From Spirochaetales bacterium (lineage in GTDB: Bacteria > Spirochaetota > Spirochaetia > Sphaerochaetales > Sphaerochaetaceae), in NCBI GenBank assembly GCA_018433865.1, contig JAHDQJ010000007.1:1-64000 (forward strand): DNA of 64,000 nucleotides, given 5' to 3'. The translations under genes were made by a program, and so were the position numbers. The notes beneath the pieces are model-generated. The model saw nothing but the letters and a program-made list of their open reading frames with translations, did no database searches and had not been told where the DNA came from. The number at the start of each line of letters is the position of its first letter. The first letter of the stretch is position 1. This document shows positions 26,204 through 34,250 of the stretch, piece after piece.

Positions 26204-28114
26204 ATGCGTGAATTGAAAGGTTGGATGAAGTGGTTGGTCAGTATCTGTTTGGTTGCGGTGGCGTTGTTCCATCTCTATACAGCGATTTTCGGTGTGTTCC
26301 AGCCTAGGGTCCAGAGAGGAATCCACCTGTTGATCCTTCTCCCCATGGCATTCCTGCTCTATCCCGCGACCAAGAAATCGCCGAAGGATCGTCCGTCTGT
26401 GCTCGATGTGATCATGGCTTTGCTCGCGATCGCTCCGCCGATCTACCTGATGCTCATGAACGATACGTTGAACATGCGCATGGAGCTGTTCGATCCCGTC
26501 TCCACCGTCGAGACCATCCTCGGTTGGATCAACATCGTCCTGATCATCGAGGCCGTGCGGCGGACCGTTGTCCCTGCCATGGCGATCCTGATCGGTATCT
26601 TCTTTGTCTACATCTTCATTGCCCCGTTCCTCGGCGGCATATTCTACTCGAAGCCGATGGACCTCAGCAGGATCGCGGAGATCAACTACCTGATCACCAG
26701 TGACGGCATCTATGGGTCCATCGTGGGAGTCACCGCGACCTTCGTCGCCGTATTCGTCATCTTCGGCGCGTTCATGCAGAACACGAAGACTGGTGAATAT
26801 TTCACCAACCTCGCCGTCTCCCTGGCGGGAAAGAGTGTCGGAGGACCAGCGAAGATCGCCGTCATCTCCTCCGGACTGTTCGGTTCGATCAGCGGAGTGG
26901 CCGCTGCGAACGTCTACGCGACCGGCGTATTCACCATCCCGCTCATGAAGCGGCTGGGGTATCGCGCACAGTTCGCTGGTGCGGTCGAATCGGCAGCTTC
27001 TACCGGCGGATTGCTCATGCCCCCGATCATGGGAGCAGGTGCGTTCGTCATGTCCGAGATCACCGGAGTCGCGTACGTACATATCATCAAGGCCGCGGTG
27101 CTCGGCGCCATCTTCTACTATCTGAGCATCTTGATGCGCGTCCACTTCGTTGCGAAGAAAGAAGGCTTGCGTGGAATGGATGACAGCGAAGTCATCTCGA
27201 CAAAACAGATCCTGAAGGATTCCTACCAGCTCATTCCGCTGATTCTCCTCGTCATCTTCCTGGTCATCGGGTTCTCTCCCTTCATCGCAGCAGTCTACGG
27301 CATCCTCGCCACCTTCCTCCTTACGTTCCTCAGCAAGGAGACGATGATGACTCCCGCGAAGCTGTGGGATACATTCGAGCTGTCTGGCAAGAACCTGATC
27401 ATGCTTGCGGTCTCCTGTGCAGGAGCCGGTATGGTGATCAGCATCGTCACCAACACGGGACTTGCGCTCGGCATCGCTTCGGTCATCCAATCCTGGTCGG
27501 GCGGTGTCCTGCTGCCTGCGCTGATGTTGATCATGGTGACCAGCATCCTGATGGGCATGGGCATGCCCTGTACCCCTGCGTATATCGTCGCCGTCACCAT
27601 CGGGGGGCCTGCGCTCCAAGCGATGGGCATCAACGTCCTGACCGCGCACCTCTTCGTGTTCTACTTCGCAATCCTCGCGGAAATCACACCTCCGGTGAGC
27701 ATCGCTTCCTACTGTGGCGCAGCGATCGCCGGATCCGATCCGCTGAAGACGGGATTCGAAGCCATGAAGCTTGCTACTGTCGGATTCATCATCCCGTATA
27801 TCTTCGTCTTCAATCCGGCACTCATGCTCAACGGTTCATTCCTGGAGATCGTCACCTTGGTGATCGTGGTGCTCTATGCGGTGATCACCCTTGCCTCAGC
27901 GTTCCGCGGGTACCTGCACAGGGTCCTCACCAAGGTGGAGCGAAGCATCATGGGAGTGATTTCCGCAGCACTCATCATCGGTTCCTGCAACCTGACCATC
28001 ATGCACAACATGGCGGTGCAGATCGCGATCCTCGCTTCCGCAGTTCTGATCGTGGTCCTGTACGTATTGGCCAGGGTGAAGAAAAGTTCCGGAGGCACCG
28101 CCGCAACTGCGTGA
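26204..28114 (+). CDS. TRAP transporter fused permease (DctQM type)
   Basis: The 636-residue protein has many membrane segments. The first four, up to about residue 140, form the small DctQ-like part. The rest is the DctM-like channel with the family hallmarks GSISGVAAANVYATG, LMPPIMGAGAFVMSE and MGMGMPCTPAYIVAV. It moves the solute brought by the TAXI protein using a sodium or proton gradient. GGAG precedes the ATG at 26204. It shares the operator-controlled transcript with the binding protein. Confidence 0.93.
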   Translation: MRELKGWMKWLVSICLVAVALFHLYTAIFGVFQPRVQRGIHLLILLPMAFLLYPATKKSPKDRPSVLDVIMALLAIAPPIYLMLMNDTLNMRMELFDPVSTVETILGWINIVLIIEAVRRTVVPAMAILIGIFFVYIFIAPFLGGIFYSKPMDLSRIAEINYLITSDGIYGSIVGVTATFVAVFVIFGAFMQNTKTGEYFTNLAVSLAGKSVGGPAKIAVISSGLFGSISGVAAANVYATGVFTIPLMKRLGYRAQFAGAVESAASTGGLLMPPIMGAGAFVMSEITGVAYVHIIKAAVLGAIFYYLSILMRVHFVAKKEGLRGMDDSEVISTKQILKDSYQLIPLILLVIFLVIGFSPFIAAVYGILATFLLTFLSKETMMTPAKLWDTFELSGKNLIMLAVSCAGAGMVISIVTNTGLALGIASVIQSWSGGVLLPALMLIMVTSILMGMGMPCTPAYIVAVTIGGPALQAMGINVLTAHLFVFYFAILAEITPPVSIASYCGAAIAGSDPLKTGFEAMKLATVGFIIPYIFVFNPALMLNGSFLEIVTLVIVVLYAVITLASAFRGYLHRVLTKVERSIMGVISAALIIGSCNLTIMHNMAVQIAILASAVLIVVLYVLARVKKSSGGTAATA

Positions 28115-28128
28115 TGCAACTACTTGTG

Positions 28129-28168
28129 TGCCAGATACTTCCGTTACGGAGGTGTCTGGCATTTTTTT
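28129..28168 (+). terminator. Rho-independent terminator of the TRAP operon
   Basis: TGCCAGA and TCTGGCA frame an inner CTTCCG/CGGAGG pairing between 28129 and 28161; seven Ts follow at 28162-28168. The -35 box of the next promoter begins 2 nt later. Confidence 0.9.
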
Positions 28169-28169
28169 C

Positions 28170-28224
28170 TTGACAAGAGGAACCCTCATGGTACAATGAG
28201 GATACTACTCATCAAATGAGTAGT
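28170..28224 (+). promoter_or_regulatory. Promoter and perfect palindromic operator of the dehydrogenase operon
   Basis: TTGACA (28170-28175), a 16-bp spacer and TACAAT (28192-28197) are followed after 6 bp by ACTACTCAT, three bases, ATGAGTAGT (28204-28224), an exact 9-bp inverted repeat. Promoter spacing and operator offset are identical to the TRAP promoter. It is the best copy of the motif. Confidence 0.78.
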
Positions 28225-28376
28225 CATGGGTTGCGTGTAGTGTTCCTGCCGTGTGCCGAATCCTGCATCGACCGATTGCACTGGAAATGTGTGTTCTGTA
28301 ATCTGCGCAACAAGCGTGCGTACGGATGAAAGGACCTGCTCGTCGGGTCCCGCCCGCAAAGGCAAAGGATGTGAAG

Positions 28377-29564
28377 ATGGCTGGCTCGTATGATGTGATC
28401 GTAATCGGAGGCGGGATCATCGGACTCTCCTGCGGTTACTATCTTACCAAGCAGGGCAAAAGGGTCGCAGTGATCGAGGCGGGAGGATTTGCCGACGGAG
28501 CCTCGGGTGCGTGCGACGACATGATCCTGTTCCAATCCAAGAAGCCGGGGATCAATCTCGAACTCGCGTTCGAGAGCCTTGAGCTTTACAAGTCTCTCGT
28601 GGGGGAGTTGGATGATTCGCTCGGGTTTGCCAACTACGGTGGCATGGTCCTGATCCAGAACCAGCAGGAGCTCGAAGTGATGGAGGAGTTCGTCACGCAA
28701 CAGCAATCCTACGGACTGGATGTCAAGATTCTCGATCGCAAGGAGATGCTCAGGAAGCAACCCTTCCTCAGCGATCGCTTCATCGCATCGACCTACAGTC
28801 CGATGGACTCCCAGGCTTATCCGTTCGCGGTGATGCACAAGCTCTCTGGCAAAGGGAGAAAGCTGGGCATGCAGGTGATCCACAAGTCTCCGGTCACGGG
28901 GATCGAGAAGGATGGAAACGGGGATTATCGCGTATCCACGGGACAAAACCTTACGTATACAGCTCCGGTCGTGGTGAATGCCACCGGTGCCTGGGCCGGG
29001 AAGGTTGCTGCCCTTGCAGGTGCCTATGTACCGATGGAACCGCGGCGGGGTCAGATCATCATCACCGAGAAGGTTCCCGCGGTCGGCGAAACGAACCTGT
29101 GGACGGCAAAGTACCTGGTGAGCAAGCTCAAGAGCGGTTTCGAGATCGATTCGACGGAAGAGGAGAAGAGGCTGGGTCTGGGATTCGCATTCACCAGGAC
29201 CGAAGGTGATTCCTACCTGATCGGAAGTACCCGCGAGTCGGTCGGTTACGACAAGCGCACTACGATGGAAGGGATTCGTGCGATCATCAACCAAGCGGTC
29301 TCGATCGTACCGGTTCTCAAGGACGTCAATTTCATCCGGGCGATAGCCGGATTGCGGCCTGCGACCCCTGATGGGAAGATGATCCTTGGTGAACATGCCG
29401 GAATGAAGGGATTCTACACCGCAGCGGGACATGAAGGGGATGGCATCAGCTTGGCACCGATCACCGGCAAGCTGCTTGCCGACATGGTATGTGGGACCAC
29501 GGATGCAAGGCTCGGTGAGCTCTCTCCGAACAGGTTTGCGAAAGACGCCAAGGAGGTATCCTGA
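28377..29564 (+). CDS. FAD-dependent amine/imino-acid dehydrogenase subunit (HcnC/DadA-like)
   Basis: The 395-residue flavoprotein has the N-terminal dinucleotide-binding signature DVIVIGGGIIGLSCGYYL and the DAO-family C-terminal GLRPATPDGKMILGE, with YTAAGHEGDGISLAP closing the FAD site. It resembles the catalytic subunit of hydrogen cyanide synthase, opine oxidases and D-hydroxyproline dehydrogenase, all of which oxidise an amino or imino acid. It opens an operon with an iron-sulfur protein, a ferredoxin-like subunit, a second flavoprotein and a 4Fe-4S protein. AAAGGA lies 7 nt before the ATG at 28377. The exact substrate is not evident. Confidence 0.85.
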   Translation: MAGSYDVIVIGGGIIGLSCGYYLTKQGKRVAVIEAGGFADGASGACDDMILFQSKKPGINLELAFESLELYKSLVGELDDSLGFANYGGMVLIQNQQELEVMEEFVTQQQSYGLDVKILDRKEMLRKQPFLSDRFIASTYSPMDSQAYPFAVMHKLSGKGRKLGMQVIHKSPVTGIEKDGNGDYRVSTGQNLTYTAPVVVNATGAWAGKVAALAGAYVPMEPRRGQIIITEKVPAVGETNLWTAKYLVSKLKSGFEIDSTEEEKRLGLGFAFTRTEGDSYLIGSTRESVGYDKRTTMEGIRAIINQAVSIVPVLKDVNFIRAIAGLRPATPDGKMILGEHAGMKGFYTAAGHEGDGISLAPITGKLLADMVCGTTDARLGELSPNRFAKDAKEVS

Positions 29565-29857
29565 TGGCCGAGGACAAGGATTTTTTCATCTGCAGGTGCG
29601 AAGAGGTTACCCTACGGGAGATCGAACAGGTCATCGATGAGGGATACGATACACTGGACGATGTGAAGCGGATCACCCGTGCTGGGATGGGCCTGTGCCA
29701 AGGGCGTTCCTGCAGCAAGGTCATCGCCCGGATCATCAGCCAGAAGACCGGCAAGCCGATCGAGGAGGTACTCCAGGTGAGCTACCGCTTCCCCGTGAGG
29801 ACCGAGAAGATGAAGGCGCTTGAACAGGGGGGTGGGTCGGATGCAACGGATAATTGA
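29564..29857 (+). CDS. Stand-alone BFD-type [2Fe-2S] protein
   Basis: The 97-residue protein carries the bacterioferritin-associated-ferredoxin motif: ICRCEEV near residue 10 (Cys-x-Cys) and GLCQGRSC near residue 45 (Cys-x4-Cys). In HcnB-like and OoxA-like proteins this domain is the C-terminus of the larger flavoprotein, which here is short of it. It therefore looks like a split-off domain working in the same complex. Its ATG overlaps the stop of the preceding gene by one base. Confidence 0.85.
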   Translation: MAEDKDFFICRCEEVTLREIEQVIDEGYDTLDDVKRITRAGMGLCQGRSCSKVIARIISQKTGKPIEEVLQVSYRFPVRTEKMKALEQGGGSDATDN

Positions 29858-30161
29858 TCACCCGGTACTAGGACCGCTTCCCGAGGTGAAGATGGTCAGG
29901 ATCATCGTGGACGGAGAATCGCTCATGGCCAGGGAGGGTGAGATGATCGCCGCTGCCCTGATCGCGACCGGCAAGAAATACTTTAGGAAAACCGTGAAGA
30001 CTCACGAGCCGCGTGGCATCTATTGCGGAATCGGACGATGCACCGACTGTGTCATGACAGTGAACGGCATCCCGAATGTCAGGACCTGTGTCACTCCGGT
30101 CGAGGAAGGCATGGTGATCGAGACGCAGATGGGCTACGGCGTCTGGAAGCAGGAGCAGTAA
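29841..30161 (+). CDS. HcnA-like [2Fe-2S] ferredoxin subunit
   Basis: The 106-residue protein has the plant-type ferredoxin spacing in YCGIGRCTDC (Cys-x4-Cys-x2-Cys) near residue 63 and a fourth Cys in VRTCVTP. HcnA and the small subunits of D-hydroxyproline dehydrogenase and opine oxidase have this layout. It passes electrons from the catalytic flavin. It overlaps the BFD gene by 17 bp and lies 2 nt before the next flavoprotein gene. Confidence 0.88.
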   Translation: MQRIIDHPVLGPLPEVKMVRIIVDGESLMAREGEMIAAALIATGKKYFRKTVKTHEPRGIYCGIGRCTDCVMTVNGIPNVRTCVTPVEEGMVIETQMGYGVWKQEQ

Positions 30162-30163
30162 CG

Positions 30164-31255
30164 ATGGAAGAGAGAGAAGTCGTGGTCATCGGAGCGGGAC
30201 CTGCAGGTCTTTCCGCGGCGTTGGAAGCTGCACGGGCGGGAGCCCACGTGCTGCTGGTCGATGAGAACAGCAAGCCGGGAGGGCAGCTGTTCAAGCAAAT
30301 CCATAAGTTCTTCGGATCCCACGAGCACCGTGCGGGCGTGAGGGGCATCGATATCGGGACGCAACTGCTTGAAGAGGCGGAAAGGCTCGATATCGAGGTC
30401 TGGCTCGATGCGGAAGCCTGCGGAATCTTCAATACGACAGATGTATGGATCGTCAGGAACAAGGAGAAGTCGGTGACTGTCCGTGCGAAGCGGATCATCC
30501 TGGCGACCGGAGCTGTCGAGAACTCGGTCAACTTTCCCGGGTGGTCCTTGCCCGGTGTAATGGGAGCTGGTGCGGCACAGACCATGATCAACCTGCATCG
30601 GGTCCTCCCGGGACAGAAGATCCTCATGGTAGGTTCGGGCAACGTCGGCATCATCGTATCCTACCAGCTGTTGCAGGCAGGAGCGGATGTGAAGGCGGTG
30701 GTCGAGGCGGCTCCGCGCCTCGGCGGATACGGAGTCCATACCGCGAAGGTGCGGCGTGCCGGAGTTCCGTTCTACACCAGCCACACCGTCCTGGAGGCGA
30801 GGGGAACCGACCACGTCGAGTCTGCGACGATCGTACAGCTCGATGACAAGTGGAAACCGATACCCGGGACCGAGAAAGAACTCGATGTCGATACCATCTG
30901 CATCGCCGCCGGCTTGACGCCGTTGGTGGAGCTCGCCTTCGCCGCAGGGTGCGAGCCGCTGTACAGTCCCCTGCTCGGAGGCATGGTTCCTTGGCATGAT
31001 CGGAGCATGGCCACCAGCATCCCCACCATATATCTCGCCGGGGACATCTCGGGAGTCGAGGAAGCCAGTACTGCGATGGAGGAGGGGCGCATGGCAGGAC
31101 TATCCGCTGCCTACTCGCTGGGATATGTCGACCGGGAGACCTATGCCGTGGGATTCGATGCGGCTGAGAAGCGGATGCTCGCGCTGCGATCGGGTATGTT
31201 CGGACAGAAACGACGTGATGCGAAAGCGGCCATCGTGGGCCACTCGAGAGGATGA
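30164..31255 (+). CDS. HcnB-like FAD/NAD(P) oxidoreductase subunit lacking the BFD tail
   Basis: The 363-residue protein has two Rossmann folds: VVVIGAGPAGLSAALEAARAG at the N-terminus and ILMVGSGNVGIIVSYQLLQAG in the middle, with ILATGAVENSVNFPGW and YLAGDISGVEEASTAMEEGR closing the FAD site. HcnB/OoxA proteins normally run past 450 residues and end in a BFD [2Fe-2S] domain; this one stops about 100 residues earlier and the domain is encoded at 29564. AGGAG precedes the ATG. It should accept or hand on electrons, possibly to NAD(P) or a ferredoxin. Confidence 0.85.
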   Translation: MEEREVVVIGAGPAGLSAALEAARAGAHVLLVDENSKPGGQLFKQIHKFFGSHEHRAGVRGIDIGTQLLEEAERLDIEVWLDAEACGIFNTTDVWIVRNKEKSVTVRAKRIILATGAVENSVNFPGWSLPGVMGAGAAQTMINLHRVLPGQKILMVGSGNVGIIVSYQLLQAGADVKAVVEAAPRLGGYGVHTAKVRRAGVPFYTSHTVLEARGTDHVESATIVQLDDKWKPIPGTEKELDVDTICIAAGLTPLVELAFAAGCEPLYSPLLGGMVPWHDRSMATSIPTIYLAGDISGVEEASTAMEEGRMAGLSAAYSLGYVDRETYAVGFDAAEKRMLALRSGMFGQKRRDAKAAIVGHSRG

Positions 31256-31260
31256 TCTTA

Positions 31261-31788
31261 ATGGAAACGAAAGACACTTATGAGAAAGGATTGAAGATCA
31301 CGGGAGCTCCGAGCCTCGACGAACTGCATGCCAGTCCGTGCTACCAGCTTCCGCCGAAAGAGCGCAGGGCGCTCGCGGCCGTCATCGAATGCATCGAGGG
31401 GATTCCTTGCAATCCCTGTGAGACGAGCTGTCCGGTAGGAGCGATCACGGTTGGCGATGAGATCACGAATCTCCCTGTGGTCGACTTCGAGAAGTGTACC
31501 GGTTGCGGCATCTGCGTGGCCGCATGTCCCGGTTTGGCAATCTATCTGAAAAAGTATGAGTTCAAGGAGAATCTCTCCTATATCGCGTTCCCGTTCGAAT
31601 ACCTGCCGCTTCCGCCTGAGGGAGCCACGGTACAGATGGTCGACCGTTATGGTGAGTATGTATGCGACGGTACGGTGCTCCGCGTCGTGAAGATCAAGCG
31701 GATGGACAGGACCACAGTCGTACATGTCTCCTACCCGAACGACTATTATGAACGGGTAGTCAACATGAAGCGGTTGCCTGCAAACTGA
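31261..31788 (+). CDS. 4Fe-4S dicluster protein of the dehydrogenase operon
   Basis: The 175-residue protein has a Cys-rich segment (IPCNPCETSCPVGAI) and a complete motif CTGCGICVAACPG, consistent with two [4Fe-4S] clusters, then about 80 residues of beta-rich domain (VQMVDRYGEYVCDGTVLRVV). It probably links the HcnABC-like subunits to another acceptor; I recall similar genes beside such dehydrogenases in anaerobic Firmicutes. GAGAGGA lies 9 nt before the ATG at 31261; an ATG at 31252 overlaps the previous stop (ATGA) but stands too close to the binding site. Confidence 0.8.
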   Translation: METKDTYEKGLKITGAPSLDELHASPCYQLPPKERRALAAVIECIEGIPCNPCETSCPVGAITVGDEITNLPVVDFEKCTGCGICVAACPGLAIYLKKYEFKENLSYIAFPFEYLPLPPEGATVQMVDRYGEYVCDGTVLRVVKIKRMDRTTVVHVSYPNDYYERVVNMKRLPAN

Positions 31789-33003
31789 TCAGATACCGAA
31801 TTCTTCCCGTATGATCGCCGCGGCGCGATCGACGTCCGATGTCGGAGAGATGTAGGAAATCTTGCTCTCCGATGTCGTGACCGCGTAAATCTGGATTCCG
31901 GCGCGAGCCATGCAGGAAAATACCCGGTAGGCGACGCCCGATTGGAACTCCATTCCGGGTCCTTCGACCGTGAGCTTCGTGATTTCGTCCATGATGCCGA
32001 ACTTCACCGGTGGGTGTTCCCCGACCAAGTCCCTGAGCAGAGCCTCAGTCTTCACCCGATCCTTCAGGTGGATCGTGAACGAGACATCGATATGGCCATT
32101 CGAAGCACCGGTATGGCTGATCATGTCGATGAAGACATCATTTTCCGCGAGCAATCCATAGAGCCGGGTGATCAGGCCCATGTCTCTCGGAAGGTCCTCG
32201 ACCGAGACAAGGACCTGGTCAGGGTAGGCGTAAAGGGTAGTGACCGCGCTCGACTCGTTGATCATGTCCTGCATGGAGAAGAGTCCCGCCTTCTGGCGTG
32301 CTACATAGCGTGCGGCACTGAGTGCCCCGGTGGCGAAGACCGTCCGGGAGAATGATTGGTGTTCGATGCTGATGATTTCATCCTGACCTGCGAAGACGAC
32401 CTCATGCTGCCCCACGATCGTCCCACCGCGAAGCGAATGGATCCCCAGCTCGTCGGCCTGACGCTTGGTATCGGATCCCTCCCTTCCGCATACATACCGC
32501 AACTTCTTCAACCGTACGGCGTTGATCGAATCGGCGAGCATCAGCGCAGTCCCGCTGGGCGAGTCCTTTTTCTGGTTGTGGTGTTTCTCGATGATCTCGA
32601 TATCGTACCGGTCTCCCAGGACCTTCGTCGCGCTTTGCAACAGCTGCTGTACGAGATTGATCCCCAAGGACATGTTCCCTGAGCGAAAGATGGGGATGGA
32701 AAGAGCCGCATCCTCCACCAGAGTGAGCTCGTCCGGTCCCAGCCCGGTCGTCGCGATCACAAGCGGAAGACGCCTGGCGACCGCTATGGGAAGGAACGTG
32801 TGGATCGTCTGCGGCGAGGAGAAATCGATCATGACGTCTGCTTCCCGGTCGCACGCCTCGAGCGACGCGAAGACCGGGTAGGAGCGCTCGACCTTCGCGA
32901 TATCGATTCCCGCTACCACCTGCATGTCGTCCATCTTTCCGATGAGTTCTGAGAGCACCGTCCCCATCCTTCCGCCACATCCGTTGAGAATCACCCGTGT
33001 CAT
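31789..33003 (-). CDS. dapB: Dihydrodipicolinate reductase fused to a tandem ACT domain
   Basis: Residues 1 to about 250 of 404 are DapB: the nucleotide loop ILNGCGGRMGTVL, IATTGL near residue 85 and the catalytic signature IIEKHHNQKKDSPSGTAL with both His and the Lys. Residues about 265-404 resemble the paired ACT domains of aspartokinase (DQVLVSVEDLPRDMGLITRLYGLL, then ITKLTVEGPGMEFQSGVAYRVFSCM and VTTSESKISYI). The enzyme makes tetrahydrodipicolinate with NAD(P)H. The ACT pair suggests feedback by lysine or another amino acid, which is inference. AAGGAG precedes the ATG. It converges on the 4Fe-4S gene with no spacer. The gene has its own promoter region after a terminator. Confidence 0.9.
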   Translation of the reverse strand: MTRVILNGCGGRMGTVLSELIGKMDDMQVVAGIDIAKVERSYPVFASLEACDREADVMIDFSSPQTIHTFLPIAVARRLPLVIATTGLGPDELTLVEDAALSIPIFRSGNMSLGINLVQQLLQSATKVLGDRYDIEIIEKHHNQKKDSPSGTALMLADSINAVRLKKLRYVCGREGSDTKRQADELGIHSLRGGTIVGQHEVVFAGQDEIISIEHQSFSRTVFATGALSAARYVARQKAGLFSMQDMINESSAVTTLYAYPDQVLVSVEDLPRDMGLITRLYGLLAENDVFIDMISHTGASNGHIDVSFTIHLKDRVKTEALLRDLVGEHPPVKFGIMDEITKLTVEGPGMEFQSGVAYRVFSCMARAGIQIYAVTTSESKISYISPTSDVDRAAAIIREEFGI

Positions 33004-33033
33004 AGACAGCTCCTTGTTATCTGGATGACGGTG

Positions 33034-33051
33034 ATGTTATATTAAAAACAA
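33034..33051 (+). promoter_or_regulatory. AT-rich 18-mer shared with the dapB2 promoter (copy 1)
   Basis: ATGTTATATTAAAAACAA lies 31 bp upstream of the dapB-ACT start, near where its -10 box should be. Sixteen of 18 positions match 35015-35032. An ATAAC-N5-GTTAT inverted repeat lies next to it at 33065-33079. Confidence 0.4.
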
Positions 33052-33093
33052 AAATTAATCAATAATAACAAAACGTTATGTATGCGCAATCAT

Positions 33094-33124
33094 GAAGAAG
33101 CAGCCTCCCGGGGAGGGAGGCTGC
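33094..33124 (-). terminator. Terminator after dapA (first copy)
   Basis: A perfect 10-bp stem GCAGCCTCCC/GGGAGGCTGC (33100-33109 and 33115-33124) with a 5-nt loop is followed on the minus strand by TTCTTCA. The U-tract is interrupted, but the stem is strong and separates dapA from dapB-ACT. Confidence 0.75.
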
Positions 33125-33143
33125 CAAGGGACCTGCGGAAGAA

Positions 33144-34004
33144 TCAGTCGAAGGTTGCCAGCAGTTTTTCCTTGTTTTGCGGACGAAGCTCACACAAGGG
33201 AAGCCGGAAGACCTCCTGGAGCATGTCCTTCGAAGCCATGTACGTCTTGATCGGTACGGGATTCGTCTCGATGAACTGATTGACGAAGAAGGGATAGAGC
33301 CGGTTGTGTATCCCAAGCGCCTTCTCCAGGTTTCCTTCGAGCATCGCGTGTGTCATCGCCACCATCTCCGCGGGGAACATATTGCTGGCGACGCTGATGA
33401 TACCCTGTGCACCGCATGCCATCATCGGGAGGGTCAGTGCATCGTCTCCGGAAACGACGGAGAAGTCGGCGGGTCTCTTGTGCAACAGGTCCTGGATCTG
33501 CCCCATGTTTCCGCTTGCCTCCTTCACTCCGACGATCAACGGGTGTTCGGCGAGGCGCAACAGCAACGAGGAGCTCATGTTCACCGAACTGCGACCGGGA
33601 ACGTTGTAGAGGATGACCGGGAGGCCCGCTTCATCGGCAATCGTCGTGAAGTGGCGATACAGCCCCTCCTCGGAAGGTTTGTTGTAATAGGGAGCGACCT
33701 GGAGCGTCATGTCCGCACCGATGTCCTTGGCCCTCTTGGTCGCTTCGATCGCACTTTTCGTGTTGTTCGCTCCCGTCCCTGCGATGACGGGTATCTTCTT
33801 GTCGGCAGCCTCCACGGCGAGCCGGATCATCAAGTCCTTTTCCTTCGCATCCAAGGTAGGACTCTCTCCGGTGGTTCCCACCGGGACCAGTCCGTCGATA
33901 CCGTGTTCGACCTGCATGCGAAGCAAGGCCTTGTAGGCTTCGAGATCGATGCTCCCGTCCTTGTTGAATGGGGTGACCAATGCCGTGAATACTCCTTGGA
34001 TCAT
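33144..34004 (-). CDS. dapA: Dihydrodipicolinate synthase family protein, GntR-regulated copy
   Basis: The 286-residue class I aldolase has the full DapA set: GTTGES with T44 and T45, the YYNKPSEEGLY loop, YNVPGRS and the Schiff-base lysine in VKEASGN near residue 160. By these residues it is a normal dihydrodipicolinate synthase, condensing pyruvate with aspartate semialdehyde. The same fold also serves keto-acid lyases and pyrroline-4-hydroxy-2-carboxylate deaminase. It is transcribed alone from a promoter bearing the CTACTCAT operator. AAGGAG precedes the ATG at 34004. A second dapA lies at 35894. Confidence 0.88.
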   Translation of the reverse strand: MIQGVFTALVTPFNKDGSIDLEAYKALLRMQVEHGIDGLVPVGTTGESPTLDAKEKDLMIRLAVEAADKKIPVIAGTGANNTKSAIEATKRAKDIGADMTLQVAPYYNKPSEEGLYRHFTTIADEAGLPVILYNVPGRSSVNMSSSLLLRLAEHPLIVGVKEASGNMGQIQDLLHKRPADFSVVSGDDALTLPMMACGAQGIISVASNMFPAEMVAMTHAMLEGNLEKALGIHNRLYPFFVNQFIETNPVPIKTYMASKDMLQEVFRLPLCELRPQNKEKLLATFD

Positions 34005-34028
34005 GGGTTGCTCCTTCCGAATCAATAT

Positions 34029-34081
34029 GCTACTCATACTATGAGTGGTAGTAGTTTATAACGGATGTAGTGTGCAGTCAA
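34029..34081 (-). promoter_or_regulatory. Promoter and operator of the first dapA
   Basis: On the minus strand TTGACT (34076-34081), a 17-bp spacer and TAAACT (34053-34058) precede the operator at 34029-34049. Read on the plus strand the site is GCTACTCAT, three bases, ATGAGTGGT, an inverted repeat with few mismatches. TATAAA at 34055-34060 is an alternative -10 with a shorter spacer. Confidence 0.65.
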
Positions 34082-34138
34082 GGTAAAACATTTGCAAAAA
34101 ACCGAATAATTCAGCGGAAAACAACGTGATGCCTGGCC

Positions 34139-34159
34139 ACTACTCATCTTGTAAGGAAC
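34139..34159 (+). promoter_or_regulatory. Operator copy upstream of the GntR-family gene
   Basis: ACTACTCAT, three bases, GTAAGGAAC. The left half is identical to the perfect site at 28204; the right half resembles the one at 25019. It lies between the divergent dapA and regulator genes and may serve autoregulation. Confidence 0.55.
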
Positions 34160-34250
34160 GGATTTTCATTCTACTATGGTAATCGTCAATGACATGCGCT
34201 ATACTTTGCCCTGCCGGCAGATGCACGGGTGTCTTGCCTCGGGAGGTCTT

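Noticed and set aside
33144-34004. Assigning the first dapA as pyrroline-4-hydroxy-2-carboxylate deaminase
   Set aside because: The dehydrogenase context tempts this call, but all residues seen (T44, T45, YNVPGR, VKEASGN) are those of true dihydrodipicolinate synthase, so the general name is kept.
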